Notes: generated by a model from the letters alone, not told the origin. A stretch of DNA of 64,000 nt from Kumtagia sp964244725 (GCA_964244725.1 CAXTJQ010000003.1:248001-312000), one strand, 5' to 3'; shown: positions 24,791 to 33,918, numbered from the stretch's first letter. Made by a program: numbers and translations.

Positions 24791-25282
24791 ATGGCCTATC
24801 TCGATTGGGGCAAGCTGTACACGAACCACCACTCCTACGACGACATCCATAAATACGTTCCCGGAATCCCGAAGGACGATCCGAAGACCAAGGATGTCGA
24901 CGAAGGGTGGGAGACCTGCTGTATCCAGATGAGCCACGCCGTCAATCTGTCGGGGTTGCTCATTCCAGGATCGACGTCCGGAATTGGCATGAATGTAAAG
25001 GGAATGAACTATATTCTTGCGGTCCCCAACATGCGGGATTTTCTGAATTCGGCGTTTTCGCAAGCCGAAAACTACAGCGGCAATCGAACGACGATGATTT
25101 CGCAGATCGTGGATCGACGCGGCATCATCGGTTTCGGCGACCGCCACATCGATTTATGGAAGAAGACCAATATCCACCGGCCGGACTATTACATCCTCAG
25201 CGCGCTCTGGGAGGCGAAGAGTACGAAGCGCGATGGCATTTATTTCTGGGAAGTGGCGTACGATGAAAATCTTGGCTTCTGA
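24791..25282 (+). CDS. orphan Tae4-like peptidoglycan amidase
   Basis: 163-residue protein resembling the Tae4 family of type VI secretion amidase effectors, which cut the D-Glu/meso-DAP bond of peptidoglycan. The start at 24791 has a GGAGGGG site. Matching blocks are TCCIQMSHAVNLSG (catalytic Cys43 in the CxIRMS-type motif), NYILAVPNMRDFLN and the RRGIIGFGDRHIDLW block (His119), with Asp132 as a possible third catalytic residue. No signal peptide is seen. No immunity gene (Tai4) and no T6SS component is encoded in the window, and the gene is convergent with marC. The AT-richer DNA suggests transfer. It may instead be a housekeeping or antagonism enzyme delivered by an unlinked system. Confidence 0.7.
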   Translation: MAYLDWGKLYTNHHSYDDIHKYVPGIPKDDPKTKDVDEGWETCCIQMSHAVNLSGLLIPGSTSGIGMNVKGMNYILAVPNMRDFLNSAFSQAENYSGNRTTMISQIVDRRGIIGFGDRHIDLWKKTNIHRPDYYILSALWEAKSTKRDGIYFWEVAYDENLGF

Positions 25283-25287
25283 CGCCT

Positions 25288-25917
25288 TCACGCCGCCATC
25301 AGCGCCTTGATGCCGTCGGCCACGAATTGGACCGCGAGCGCGGCTAGAATGACGCCGAGTAGCCGCGTCAGGATCGAGCGGCCGGTTTGGCCGAGAATGA
25401 AGTCGATCCTGTCCGCAAGCAAAAAGACCAGGTAGGTCAAAAGCAGGCAGACCAGGATGATGGCGACAAGCGACGCCTGCGCCGCTACGCCATCGAACGA
25501 CGGTGAAAGCAGGACGGTGGCCGAGATCGCGCCGGGACCGGCGATGAGCGGTATCGCCAGCGGGAACGCGGCGAGGTCGTGGATGTGGTCCTTGGTGATC
25601 GCCACGTCGGAAATCTTTTCCTTCCGGTCCTGCCGCCGCTCGAAGACCATCTCGAACGCGATGAAGAACAGCAGGAAGCCGCCGGCGACGCGGAATGCGG
25701 GGAGGGTGATGCCGAACACCGACAGGATGCCCGCTCCGGCGATCGCGAACAGCGCCAACAGGACGAAGGCGATGATCGACGCCCGCACCGAGACCTGATG
25801 CCGCTCCTCGCGCGTCATGCCGCGCGTCAGCGCCAGGAACAGCGGCGCCAGTCCAGGCGGATCGATCGTCACCAAAATGGTGACGAAGGCATTGAACAGG
25901 GCGTCGAAGCTCGGCAT
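25288..25917 (-). CDS. MarC family integral membrane protein
   Basis: Six-span inner-membrane protein of 209 residues. Family segments are IDPPGLAPLFLALTRGM in the first loop, AGGFLLFFIAFEMVF and AIPLIAGPGAISATVLLSP. MarC proteins were named from the mar locus but have no demonstrated drug-resistance role; transport function is unknown. Its start is about 270 bases from gyrA, divergently arranged. Confidence 0.9.
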   Translation of the reverse strand: MPSFDALFNAFVTILVTIDPPGLAPLFLALTRGMTREERHQVSVRASIIAFVLLALFAIAGAGILSVFGITLPAFRVAGGFLLFFIAFEMVFERRQDRKEKISDVAITKDHIHDLAAFPLAIPLIAGPGAISATVLLSPSFDGVAAQASLVAIILVCLLLTYLVFLLADRIDFILGQTGRSILTRLLGVILAALAVQFVADGIKALMAA

Positions 25918-26126
25918 TCCAGGTCCCCAGCCCAGCCGAAGGTACCTGCAAGCGGCGTTGCCCGCCAGCCTGAACGCGCCGAATCAGTCTCGGGATCAGC
26001 CTTGCCTGCACAGGAATTACCGGACGTTTCGGCCGCTTTACCGCAATTTAGCCGCCGCGCCATCAAACGAACTCGCAAGCCATTGTTTGCAATGATTTAA
26101 ACAGCGCTTCGAATTGCATTCGAGGA

Positions 26127-26154
26127 TTGGTTATCGGGACTGCGATCCTATATA
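26127..26154 (+). promoter_or_regulatory. candidate sigma-70 promoter of gyrA
   Basis: TTGGTT (26127-26132) and TATATA (26149-26154) are separated by 16 bases and lie 36 bases before the gyrA start. This fits a housekeeping promoter with a short leader; no other candidate stands out in the 273-base gap (25918-26190), which has no gene. Confidence 0.45.
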
Positions 26155-26190
26155 AGCGGGAGCAGATTCCAATTTCAGCTGTGACCGAAT

Positions 26191-28959
26191 TTGACCGATC
26201 AGAAATTACCGCGCGGCAGCGACGGCGGCCCCACCGGCATCGAGCCCATCTCCATAATCGAGGAGATGCAGCGTTCCTACCTCGACTACGCGATGAGCGT
26301 CATCGTCAGCCGCGCTCTGCCCGATGTCCGCGACGGTCTGAAGCCCGTGCACCGCCGCATCCTCTACGCGGCCCATGAGAGCGGCTACCATTGGAACCGC
26401 AAATATGTGAAGTCGGCCCGGCCGGTGGCCGACGTGATGGGCAAATACCATCCGCATGGCGACGCGTCGATCTACGACGCGCTGGTGCGCATGGCGCAGG
26501 ACTGGTCGATGCGTGTGCCGCTGATCGACGGGCAGGGCAATTTCGGCTCGATCGACGGCGATCCGCCGGCAGCCATGCGCTATACGGAGTCGCGACTCGC
26601 CAGGGTCGCGCATGAGCTTCTCGAGGACATCGACAAGGAGACTGTCGATTTTCAGGAGACCTACGACGCCTCCGGCAGCGAGCCGAAGGTCTTGCCAGCG
26701 CGCTTCCCGAATTTGCTCGTCAACGGGTCCGGCGGCATCGCGGTCGGCATGGCCACCAATATCCCGCCGCACAATCTGACCGAGGTCATCGACGGCTGCA
26801 TCGCGTTGATCGACAATCCTGCGATCGACCTGCAGGCGTTGATGGAGATCATTCCGGGTCCCGATTTCCCGACCGGCGGCATCATCCTCGGGACGGTCGG
26901 CATCGAGAACGCCTACGCCACCGGACGGGGTTCGATCCTGATGCGCGGCCGCGTGAACATCGAGCAGCGCGCCAACGACCGCGAAGCCATCATCGTCACC
27001 GAAGTGCCTTTTCAGGTCAACAAGTCGACGATGATCGAGAAGATGGCCGAACTCGTGCGTGAAAAGCGCATCGAAGGCATTTCCGATATCCGTGACGAGA
27101 GCGACCGGCAGGGCTACAGAGTGGTCATCGAGCTGAAGCGCGACGCCAATGCCGATGTCATCCTGAACCAGCTTTACCGATTCACGCCGCTGCAGACATC
27201 GTTTGGCGCCAATATGGTCGCCTTGAACGGCGGCAAGCCGGAAGTGCTGACGCTGATCGACATGCTCAAGGCCTTCGTGTCCTTCCGCGAGGACGTGATC
27301 AGCCGGCGCACGAAGTTTCTGCTGCGCAAGGTGCGCGACCGCGCGCATGTCTTGGTCGGACTGGCGATCGCGGTGGCCAATATCGACGAAGTCATCAAGC
27401 TGATCCGACGGGCGCCCGATCCGCAGACGGCGCGCGAGCAGTTGATGGAGCGCCGCTGGCCTGCCTCCGATGTCGAATCGCTGATCCTGCTGATCGACGA
27501 CCCTCGCCATCGGATCAACGACGACGGCACCTACAACCTGTCCGAGGAGCAGGCGCGCGCAATCCTCGAATTGCGCCTGCAGCGGTTGACCGCGCTTGGC
27601 CGCGACGAGATCGCCGAGGAGCTGAACACGATCGGCGCCGAGATCAAGGATTACCTCGACATCCTGTCGTCGCGTGTTCGCATCCAAACGATCGTCAAGG
27701 ACGAACTGGCCAAGGCGCGCGATGAATTCGGGACGCCCAGACGCACCGAACTCGCGTCCGGCGGCGCGGACATGGACGACGAGGACCTGATCCAGCGCGA
27801 GGATATGGTCGTCACGGTCACCCATGGCGGCTACATCAAGCGCGTACCGCTGTCGATCTACCGGGCGCAGAACCGGGGTGGCAAGGGCCGCTCGGGCATG
27901 GCGACCAAGGACGAGGATTTCGTCACCCGGCTGTTCGTGGCCAACACCCATACGCCCGTGCTGTTCTTCTCCTCGCGCGGCATCGTCTACAAGGAAAAGG
28001 TCTGGCGGCTGCCCGTCGGCACGCCGCAATCGCGCGGCAAGGCGCTCATCAACCTGCTGCCGATCGAGAACGGCGACCGGATCACGGCCATCATGCCTCT
28101 GCCGGAAGATGAGTCCACCTGGAGCGAGCTGGACGTGATGTTCGCCACCACGCGCGGCACGGTGCGTCGCAACAAGCTGTCCGATTTCGTCCAGGTCAAC
28201 CGCAACGGCAAGATCGCCATGAAGCTCGAGGAAGCGGGCGACGAAATCCTGGGCGTCGAGACATGCACGGATCAGGACGATCTGCTCCTGATGTCGGACG
28301 GCGGCCGGTGTATCCGGTTCGCCGTCGCCGATCTGCGCATCTTCCAGAGCCGCGGCTCGATGGGCGTGCGCGGCCTTTCGCTCGGCGTGGACGAAAGGCT
28401 GATCGCGATGGCGACGCTATCCCATGTCGAGGCGTCGCCCGACGAGCGTAATGCCTATCTCAAGCGCGCGGTGGCGCTTCGCCGGGCCATCGGCGAGACG
28501 CCCGGAGACGAGCCGGAGGATGACGTTGCGCTGGTGGGCGAGGAAGTCGCGGGCGAACTTTCGCTCAGCGACGAGCGGTTCGAAGACCTGCGCGGGCGAG
28601 AGCAATTCGTGCTGACCGTCAGCGAGAAGGGGTTCGGCAAGCGATCCTCGTCCTATGATTTCCGCCTGACCAATCGTGGCGGCAAGGGCATCCGCGCGAC
28701 CGACGTTTCCCAGGTCGATCGCATCGGCAAGCTCATCGCCGGATTTCCGGTTCGCGATGGGGATCAGATCATGCTCGCTTCGGACGGCGGACAGGTCATA
28801 CGGGTGCCGGTCAACGACATCCGCATCGCCAGCCGCGCCACCAAGGGCGTCACCATCTTCAGCACGGCGGGCGGAGAAAAAGTCGTCTCGGTCGATCGCA
28901 TTTCCGAGCCTCAGGCCGATGTCGACACGCCGCCGCCGCCCGCGGCGTCCGACGACTGA
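26191..28959 (+). CDS. gyrA: DNA gyrase subunit A
   Basis: Breaks and rejoins DNA for negative supercoiling with GyrB. The start is a TTG at 26191 (MTDQKLPRGSDGG), since the next upstream GTG is out of frame; length is 922 residues. Visible are the conserved SYLDYAMSVIVSRALPDVRD opening, the quinolone-resistance region around residues 85-100 (KYHPHGDASIYDALVR), the catalytic Tyr131 in AAMRYTESRL, and the C-terminal beta-pinwheel with the GyrA box (QNRGGKGRSG). Ala92 occupies the position of E. coli Ser83, which is associated with lower quinolone susceptibility. Confidence 0.98.
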   Translation: MTDQKLPRGSDGGPTGIEPISIIEEMQRSYLDYAMSVIVSRALPDVRDGLKPVHRRILYAAHESGYHWNRKYVKSARPVADVMGKYHPHGDASIYDALVRMAQDWSMRVPLIDGQGNFGSIDGDPPAAMRYTESRLARVAHELLEDIDKETVDFQETYDASGSEPKVLPARFPNLLVNGSGGIAVGMATNIPPHNLTEVIDGCIALIDNPAIDLQALMEIIPGPDFPTGGIILGTVGIENAYATGRGSILMRGRVNIEQRANDREAIIVTEVPFQVNKSTMIEKMAELVREKRIEGISDIRDESDRQGYRVVIELKRDANADVILNQLYRFTPLQTSFGANMVALNGGKPEVLTLIDMLKAFVSFREDVISRRTKFLLRKVRDRAHVLVGLAIAVANIDEVIKLIRRAPDPQTAREQLMERRWPASDVESLILLIDDPRHRINDDGTYNLSEEQARAILELRLQRLTALGRDEIAEELNTIGAEIKDYLDILSSRVRIQTIVKDELAKARDEFGTPRRTELASGGADMDDEDLIQREDMVVTVTHGGYIKRVPLSIYRAQNRGGKGRSGMATKDEDFVTRLFVANTHTPVLFFSSRGIVYKEKVWRLPVGTPQSRGKALINLLPIENGDRITAIMPLPEDESTWSELDVMFATTRGTVRRNKLSDFVQVNRNGKIAMKLEEAGDEILGVETCTDQDDLLLMSDGGRCIRFAVADLRIFQSRGSMGVRGLSLGVDERLIAMATLSHVEASPDERNAYLKRAVALRRAIGETPGDEPEDDVALVGEEVAGELSLSDERFEDLRGREQFVLTVSEKGFGKRSSSYDFRLTNRGGKGIRATDVSQVDRIGKLIAGFPVRDGDQIMLASDGGQVIRVPVNDIRIASRATKGVTIFSTAGGEKVVSVDRISEPQADVDTPPPPAASDD

Positions 28960-29054
28960 CGGTCGAAGTGCGCCATATCCGGGAGTGGCGCGAGGCGCCT
29001 TTTCACCCTAGTTTCGTCCGACCGTGGAGTTGCATCTGAGACGGGAGGGGCGAT

Positions 29055-30407
29055 ATGGCGGGCGATGTCCAGGATGAGGCGGAAGACGATGACGGCGAGG
29101 TGGTCACCGTCGACCAGGCTGTCGGCATCGCGCTCGACCTGTTCAAGAAGCGCGAGCTCAAGGCTGCTGCTGGCATGCTCGAGAACATCCTTGAAAATGT
29201 CCCCGATCATGCCGACGCCCTGAATTATCTGGGCGTCGTGCGCTTCCACCTTGATGGCCCTGAGAAGAGCGTCGCGTTCCTGGAGCATGCGGCGCGCACG
29301 GCTCCGGACCATGCCGGAATCCGCAACAATCTCGGCAACGCCTATGTCGAGGTCGGCGACATCGACGCCGCCGTCGACGCCTACGACAAGGCGATCGAGA
29401 TCGATCCGAATCTCGCCGATCCGTATAGCAATCTCGCCTCCATCGTGAAGCATGCCGGCAACCCGGAGTTTGCCGAAAAGCTGTTGCGTAAGGCGATCGA
29501 CATCAATCCCGAATTCGGCGTCGCCCACCAAAACCTTGCCGCCATTCTGCTCGACAGCGGCAGGGCGCGAGAGGCAATCGACTATTTCTGGAAGGCGACC
29601 GTGCATCTGCCCGACAAGGGCGTGCCGGCGCATTTCCTGGCGCTCGCCTACTGGTTCGCGGGGCTGAAGGACCTGGCGATCGACTTTGTCCGCAAGTGGG
29701 CCGACGCCAACCCGAACGATCCGCAGGCGCAGCATATGCGCGCCTCGATGACGGGAGAGAACGTGCCCGACCGGGCGTCGGATACGTATGTGCGCAAGCT
29801 GTTCGACTCATTCTCGGGCAGCTTCGACGCCAAGCTGGAAAGCCTCGAATACCGGGCGCCCGAACTCGTCGGCGAGGCCGTGAAAGTCGCGGTGGGCGCC
29901 GATAGCGCGAGCCTAACGATCCTCGACGCCGGATGCGGCACCGGGATGTGCGCGAAATACCTCCGACCCTTGGCATCGGAACTTGTCGGAGTCGATTTGT
30001 CTAAGGGCATGCTGCAGAAAGCGCGGAAACTTGGCCTTTACGACTGTCTTGAAGACGGCGAACTCACCGCTTTCCTCGCCAACAAGCCAAACGGATATGA
30101 CGTCGTGGTTTCTGCGGACACACTTTGCTATTTCGGAAAGCTTGAAGTGTTTGCGTCAACGTCGCTGGCCGCTGTGCGGTCGGGAGGCTTCCTGGCTTTC
30201 ACGGTCGAGGCCCTCGAGGTGGAAGCGACCGAAGATTTCCGCTTGGCCGTCAACGGCCGTTACGTTCATAACGAGCGCTACGTTCGTGAGGCTTTGGTAG
30301 CCGCTGGGTACCGGATCGAGGAGTGCAGGCGAGAGAAACTTCGGATGGAAAACACGGAAGAGGTAACCGGTTTGCTGGTGGTCGCGCGGCCGGCTACAAC
30401 TCAGTAG
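29055..30407 (+). CDS. TPR-repeat SAM-dependent methyltransferase
   Basis: 450-residue cytoplasmic protein in two parts. Residues about 25-200 form tetratricopeptide repeats (NYLGVVRFHLDGPEKSVAFL, NNLGNAYVEVGDIDAAVDAY, NPEFAEKLLRKAIDINPEFG) for protein binding. From about residue 290 there is a class I methyltransferase with the SAM loop ILDAGCGTGMCAKYL, followed by VGVDLSKGMLQKAR and a VVVSADTLCYFG active-site strand. Such fusions methylate proteins or small molecules, but the target is unknown. It sits between gyrA and coaD and ends overlapping a small opposite-strand gene by 7 bases. Confidence 0.87.
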   Translation: MAGDVQDEAEDDDGEVVTVDQAVGIALDLFKKRELKAAAGMLENILENVPDHADALNYLGVVRFHLDGPEKSVAFLEHAARTAPDHAGIRNNLGNAYVEVGDIDAAVDAYDKAIEIDPNLADPYSNLASIVKHAGNPEFAEKLLRKAIDINPEFGVAHQNLAAILLDSGRAREAIDYFWKATVHLPDKGVPAHFLALAYWFAGLKDLAIDFVRKWADANPNDPQAQHMRASMTGENVPDRASDTYVRKLFDSFSGSFDAKLESLEYRAPELVGEAVKVAVGADSASLTILDAGCGTGMCAKYLRPLASELVGVDLSKGMLQKARKLGLYDCLEDGELTAFLANKPNGYDVVVSADTLCYFGKLEVFASTSLAAVRSGGFLAFTVEALEVEATEDFRLAVNGRYVHNERYVREALVAAGYRIEECRREKLRMENTEEVTGLLVVARPATTQ

Positions 30408-30544
30408 CGACCCCGCACCCCGAAACTCTGATTTTTCCGGACCTTCGCTTCAAGCTTTACGCGGCCTGATTCTTCCTGGAGACCGAAGACGGTGCCGATC
30501 AGCATGGCGATGGTCATGGCGGCGGCAAGCATGTAGATGATCAT
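30401..30544 (-). CDS. small single-span membrane protein
   Basis: Predicted 47-residue protein beginning at the ATG at 30544, with a GGAGA ribosome site 9 bases upstream. It has one hydrophobic segment (MIIYMLAAAMTIAMLIGTVF) and a charged tail (GRVKLEAKVRKNQSF). Not recognised. The 3' end overlaps the end of the methyltransferase gene by 7 bases. It is the kind of short membrane peptide annotation pipelines often miss; coding status is uncertain. Confidence 0.45.
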   Translation of the reverse strand: MIIYMLAAAMTIAMLIGTVFGLQEESGRVKLEAKVRKNQSFGVRGRY

Positions 30545-30726
30545 GATGGCGGGTCTCCTTCGCCATGCAACGCGGCGGATTCCATTTGGTTTCACGCCGC
30601 TGGCGGCTTTGCGAAAAATCTGTTGTGGGGGTCCCGGTGGCTTGCCGACCACATCGGCGCGGCGACGCGAATCCGGTGCGCCGGCGCGATTGCCTTTGAC
30701 GGTCAAGCCATCTAGAAGCAGCCGCG

Positions 30727-31230
30727 ATGACGAAACGAAAAGCGCTCTATGCGGGATCGTTCGATCCGTTGACGAACGGCCATCTCGCGATTTTGCGGGC
30801 GGCTCTGGCGGTCGCGGACACAGTGCTGGCGGCGATCGGCGTTCATGCGGGCAAGACGCCGCTGTTTTCCTTCGACGAGCGGGTCGCGATGATCAAGCGA
30901 TCGGCCATGAGCGAATTCGGGGGCGATGCAGTGCGCATCGAAGCGGTCTCCTTCGAGGGGCTGGTCGTCGATGCGGCGCGCGCGCATGGCGCGACCGTCC
31001 TGATCCGCGGCCTACGCGACGGGACGGACCTGAACGACGAGATGCGGATGGCGGGAATGAACGCGGCCATGGCGCCGGGCGTGCAGACGGTCTTCATTCC
31101 CGCGAACCCCGCGGTCCGCCCGATTGCCGCAACGCTGGTCAGGCAGATCGCGGCCATGGGCGGGGATGTCGCCGCCTTCGTTCCGCCGGACGTTGCCGCG
31201 GCGCTCCACGCCAAATTCACAAAGCACTGA
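30727..31230 (+). CDS. coaD: phosphopantetheine adenylyltransferase
   Basis: Transfers AMP from ATP to 4'-phosphopantetheine, the penultimate step of coenzyme A synthesis. The 167-residue protein has the nucleotidyltransferase motif AGSFDPLTNGHL (T/HxGH), the phosphopantetheine segment LIRGLRDGTDLNDEMRMA and the C-terminal MGGDVAAFVPPDV. It is followed 16 bases later by the exported cyclophilin, as in many rhizobia. Confidence 0.95.
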   Translation: MTKRKALYAGSFDPLTNGHLAILRAALAVADTVLAAIGVHAGKTPLFSFDERVAMIKRSAMSEFGGDAVRIEAVSFEGLVVDAARAHGATVLIRGLRDGTDLNDEMRMAGMNAAMAPGVQTVFIPANPAVRPIAATLVRQIAAMGGDVAAFVPPDVAAALHAKFTKH

Positions 31231-31246
31231 AGCCGGAGACTAAGTC

Positions 31247-31831
31247 ATGATGATCAAGGCCTTGTTCGCATTTTTGCTGTTGGCCGCTTCGCTTGCGCTC
31301 AGTCAGGCCGCCGGCGCCGCCGAGCCCGAAAACACGATGATCGTCACGCTCAAGGATGGCGACGTGACGATCGCGCTTCGGCCCGACCTTGCGCCCAAGC
31401 ATGTCGCGCAGATTAAGGCGCTGGTCCGTGAGGGGGCCTATGACAATGTCGCCTTCCACCGCGTGATCGACGGCTTCATGGCGCAGACCGGCGACGTCCA
31501 GTTCGGCGACATGGAGAATGGTTACGACGCCGGACTTGCCGGCACCGGCAGTTCCGACAAGCCCGACATTCCGGCTGAATTCTCCGAAACGCCCTTCGTG
31601 CGCGGCACGGTCGGCATGGCGCGGGCGCAGAACCCTGACTCAGCGAATTCTCAGTTCTTCATCATGTTCGCACCTAATCCGGGCCTCAATGGAGGCTACA
31701 CCGTGGTCGGTACGGTCGAGAGCGGCATGGAGCTCGTCGACAAGATCAAGAAAGGCGATTCCGGCCAGAACGGTTCGGTCAGCGAACCGGACCGTATGAT
31801 CAAAGTTCGAATCGCCGCCGACAACAAATAG
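31247..31831 (+). CDS. periplasmic peptidyl-prolyl cis-trans isomerase (cyclophilin)
   Basis: Exported prolyl isomerase that aids folding of periplasmic proteins. The signal peptide (MMIKALFAFLLLAASLALSQ, cut after AAGAA) precedes a single-domain bacterial cyclophilin with the catalytic block VAFHRVIDGFMAQTGDVQFG and GTVGMARAQNPDSANSQFFI. It is 194 residues long. A cytoplasmic paralogue follows 23 bases later, so the pair serves both compartments. Confidence 0.92.
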   Translation: MMIKALFAFLLLAASLALSQAAGAAEPENTMIVTLKDGDVTIALRPDLAPKHVAQIKALVREGAYDNVAFHRVIDGFMAQTGDVQFGDMENGYDAGLAGTGSSDKPDIPAEFSETPFVRGTVGMARAQNPDSANSQFFIMFAPNPGLNGGYTVVGTVESGMELVDKIKKGDSGQNGSVSEPDRMIKVRIAADNK

Positions 31832-31854
31832 CCGATCGACGAAAGGAAATAACG

Positions 31855-32370
31855 ATGGCCGAGATCAAGGACCGCGAGCAGGCGCTCGTCATGGAAACGA
31901 CCAAGGGCAGGGTCGTGATCGAGCTTCTGCCGGGGCTGGCTCCCAACCACGTCGCGCGGATCAAGGAACTTGCGCGCGAGGGCGCCTATGACGGCGTGGT
32001 CTTCCATCGCGTCATCGACGGTTTTATGGCGCAGACCGGCGACGTGAAGTTCGGCAATTCCAGCTCGCCTGCGTTCGCGCCGGCCCGCGCGGGTCAAGGC
32101 GGTTCTGACAAGCCCGACCTGAAACAGGAATTCTCCAACATGACCCATGCGCGCGGCACCTGCTCGATGGCGCGGTCGCAGAGCCCCAACTCCGCCAATT
32201 CGCAGTTCTTCATCTGCTTCGACGACGCGGCTTTCCTGAACAAGCAGTATACGGTCTGGGGCCAGGTCATCGAAGGCATGGACAATGTCGACAAGATCAA
32301 GCGCGGCGAGCCGGTCAAGGATCCGGACATGATCGTCTCGCTTAAGGTCGCGGCGGACGCTCCGGCCTGA
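31855..32370 (+). CDS. ppiB: cytoplasmic peptidyl-prolyl cis-trans isomerase (cyclophilin)
   Basis: 171-residue cyclophilin without a signal peptide. The catalytic core VVFHRVIDGFMAQTGDVKFG and the cyclosporin-pocket segment GTCSMARSQSPNSANSQFFI are near-identical to those of the exported paralogue just upstream, pointing to an old tandem duplication with one copy gaining a signal peptide. GGAAAT-type ribosome site before the ATG. Confidence 0.92.
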   Translation: MAEIKDREQALVMETTKGRVVIELLPGLAPNHVARIKELAREGAYDGVVFHRVIDGFMAQTGDVKFGNSSSPAFAPARAGQGGSDKPDLKQEFSNMTHARGTCSMARSQSPNSANSQFFICFDDAAFLNKQYTVWGQVIEGMDNVDKIKRGEPVKDPDMIVSLKVAADAPA

Positions 32371-32385
32371 GGCGCGGCGCCCGGC

Positions 32386-32835
32386 ATGGCAAACATCCTC
32401 TGGTCGCTGCTCGGCATCGTCGCCGGGTCGTTCATCGCGATTCAGGGGCCGGTCAATGCCGAGCTCGCGCGCGGCCTAGGCATCCCGATCGCGGCGGCGG
32501 CGGCATCCTTCCTGTCCGGTGCGATCATTCTCTGCCTGGTCACGCTCGTCTTCTCTCAAGCGCAGGGCGTATCGCTGAACTGGCGCGCGCCGGCGCTGTG
32601 GCTTTTCGCGGCCGGAGGCTGCCTCGGCGGGTTCTATGTCACCAGCGCGGTCTTCCTCGTGCCGCGCATCGGCGCGGCGGCGACCATGGCCTTCGCCGTC
32701 AGCGGCCAGCTGATCGCAGGCATGCTGGTGGACCGCATCGGTTTTCTAGGCGTCGCGGTCCGCGAGATCTCGCTAGGCAGGATCGGCGGCGCCGTGCTGC
32801 TGTTGACCGGGGCGCTCCTCATCCGGCTGACCTGA
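32386..32835 (+). CDS. DMT-superfamily membrane protein (DUF606/YdcZ)
   Basis: 149-residue inner-membrane protein with five hydrophobic spans, of the half-size DMT type. Family segments are GIVAGSFIAIQGPVNAELAR near the N-terminus and VLLLTGALLIRLT at the end. It presumably works as a dimer exporting a metabolite; the substrate is unknown. Its stop codon overlaps the queA start (TGATG). Confidence 0.85.
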   Translation: MANILWSLLGIVAGSFIAIQGPVNAELARGLGIPIAAAAASFLSGAIILCLVTLVFSQAQGVSLNWRAPALWLFAAGGCLGGFYVTSAVFLVPRIGAAATMAFAVSGQLIAGMLVDRIGFLGVAVREISLGRIGGAVLLLTGALLIRLT

Positions 32836-33911
32836 TGCGCGTCGACCTCTTCGATTTCGAGCTTCCGGAGGAATGCATCGCGTTGCGGCCCGTGAGCCCG
32901 CGCGACGCGGCGAGGCTGCTGGTCGTTAGGCCCGGAGAGCAGATCGCCGACCGCATGGTCGGCGATCTGCCAAACTTTCTGCGGCCCGGCGATGCGCTGG
33001 TCTTCAACGACACGAAAGTCATCCCGGCGCGGCTGTTCGGCCTGCGTCGGCGCGGCGACGCTGAGGCGCGCGTCGAGGCGACGTTGCACATGCGCGTCGG
33101 CGAGGATCGCTGGCTGGCTTTCGTGCGACCGGGAAAACGCGTGGCGGCGGGCGACCGCATCCATTTTGGCCATGATGGGAAAGCCTGCCTGCTCGGCGCG
33201 CTCGACGCGACGGTGATCGAGAAGCGCGAGGGCGGCGAGGTCCTGCTGTCGTTCGACGTTTCGGGCGCTTATCTCGATGAGGCGCTGCGCGCGGTCGGAC
33301 ACATCCCCCTGCCGCCCTACATCGCCTCCAAGCGCGCCGACGACCTGCGGGACGAAGCGGACTACCAGACGCTCTACGCGCGCGAAGAGGGCGCCGTCGC
33401 CGCTCCCACTGCAGGCCTTCACTTCACGCCGGCGCTTTTCGATGCACTTGCCCAAGCCGGCATCGAAATGCATTTCATCACTTTGCATGTGGGCGCCGGC
33501 ACATTTTTGCCGGTGAAGGTTGACGACACCGCCGACCACATTATGCATGCCGAGCGCGGGACGATTTCTGCCTCGACGGCCAAGGCTCTCAACGCCGTCC
33601 GGGCGCGCGAAAACCGTGTCGTCGCGGTCGGGACCACATCGCTGCGTTTGCTTGAAAGCGCGGCCGCCGAAGACGGAACGCTGTCGGCGTGGTGCGGCGA
33701 GACGCGCATTTTCCTGACGCCCGGCTCGCGGTTCAAAATCGTCGATGCGCTGATGACGAATTTCCACCTGCCGCGCTCGACCTTGTTCATGTTGGTCTGC
33801 GCGTTTGCCGGCATGCAGGAGACGCGCGCGGCCTATGCGCATGCGATCCAAGCGGGCTATCGCTTCTATTCCTACGGCGATGCCAGCCTCCTCTTCCGAG
33901 GCGAGGCGTGA
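32835..33911 (+). CDS. queA: S-adenosylmethionine:tRNA ribosyltransferase-isomerase
   Basis: Transfers the ribosyl moiety of SAM to preQ1-modified tRNA to make epoxyqueuosine. The ATG at 32835 gives 358 residues starting MRVDLFDFELPEECIALRP. Conserved blocks: VFNDTKVIPARLFG, AAPTAGLHFTPALFD, LHVGAGTFLPVKVDD, and the C-terminal SRFKIVDALMTNFHLPRSTL. Start codon overlaps the upstream DUF606 stop; tgt follows after 7 bases, so the queuosine genes are an operon. Confidence 0.95.
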   Translation: MRVDLFDFELPEECIALRPVSPRDAARLLVVRPGEQIADRMVGDLPNFLRPGDALVFNDTKVIPARLFGLRRRGDAEARVEATLHMRVGEDRWLAFVRPGKRVAAGDRIHFGHDGKACLLGALDATVIEKREGGEVLLSFDVSGAYLDEALRAVGHIPLPPYIASKRADDLRDEADYQTLYAREEGAVAAPTAGLHFTPALFDALAQAGIEMHFITLHVGAGTFLPVKVDDTADHIMHAERGTISASTAKALNAVRARENRVVAVGTTSLRLLESAAAEDGTLSAWCGETRIFLTPGSRFKIVDALMTNFHLPRSTLFMLVCAFAGMQETRAAYAHAIQAGYRFYSYGDASLLFRGEA

Positions 33912-33918
33912 CCTGACG

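Noticed and set aside
24791..25282. Part of a type VI secretion locus
   Set aside because: No Tss, Hcp, VgrG or immunity genes occur anywhere in the window, so only an orphan effector-like gene can be claimed.
26206..28029. 607-codon open frame antisense to gyrA
   Set aside because: Complete overlap with gyrA and no family features.
32598..32834. N-terminal extension of queA over the DUF606 gene
   Set aside because: The extension translates to Arg-rich out-of-frame sequence of the upstream gene; the ATG at 32835 gives the canonical QueA start.
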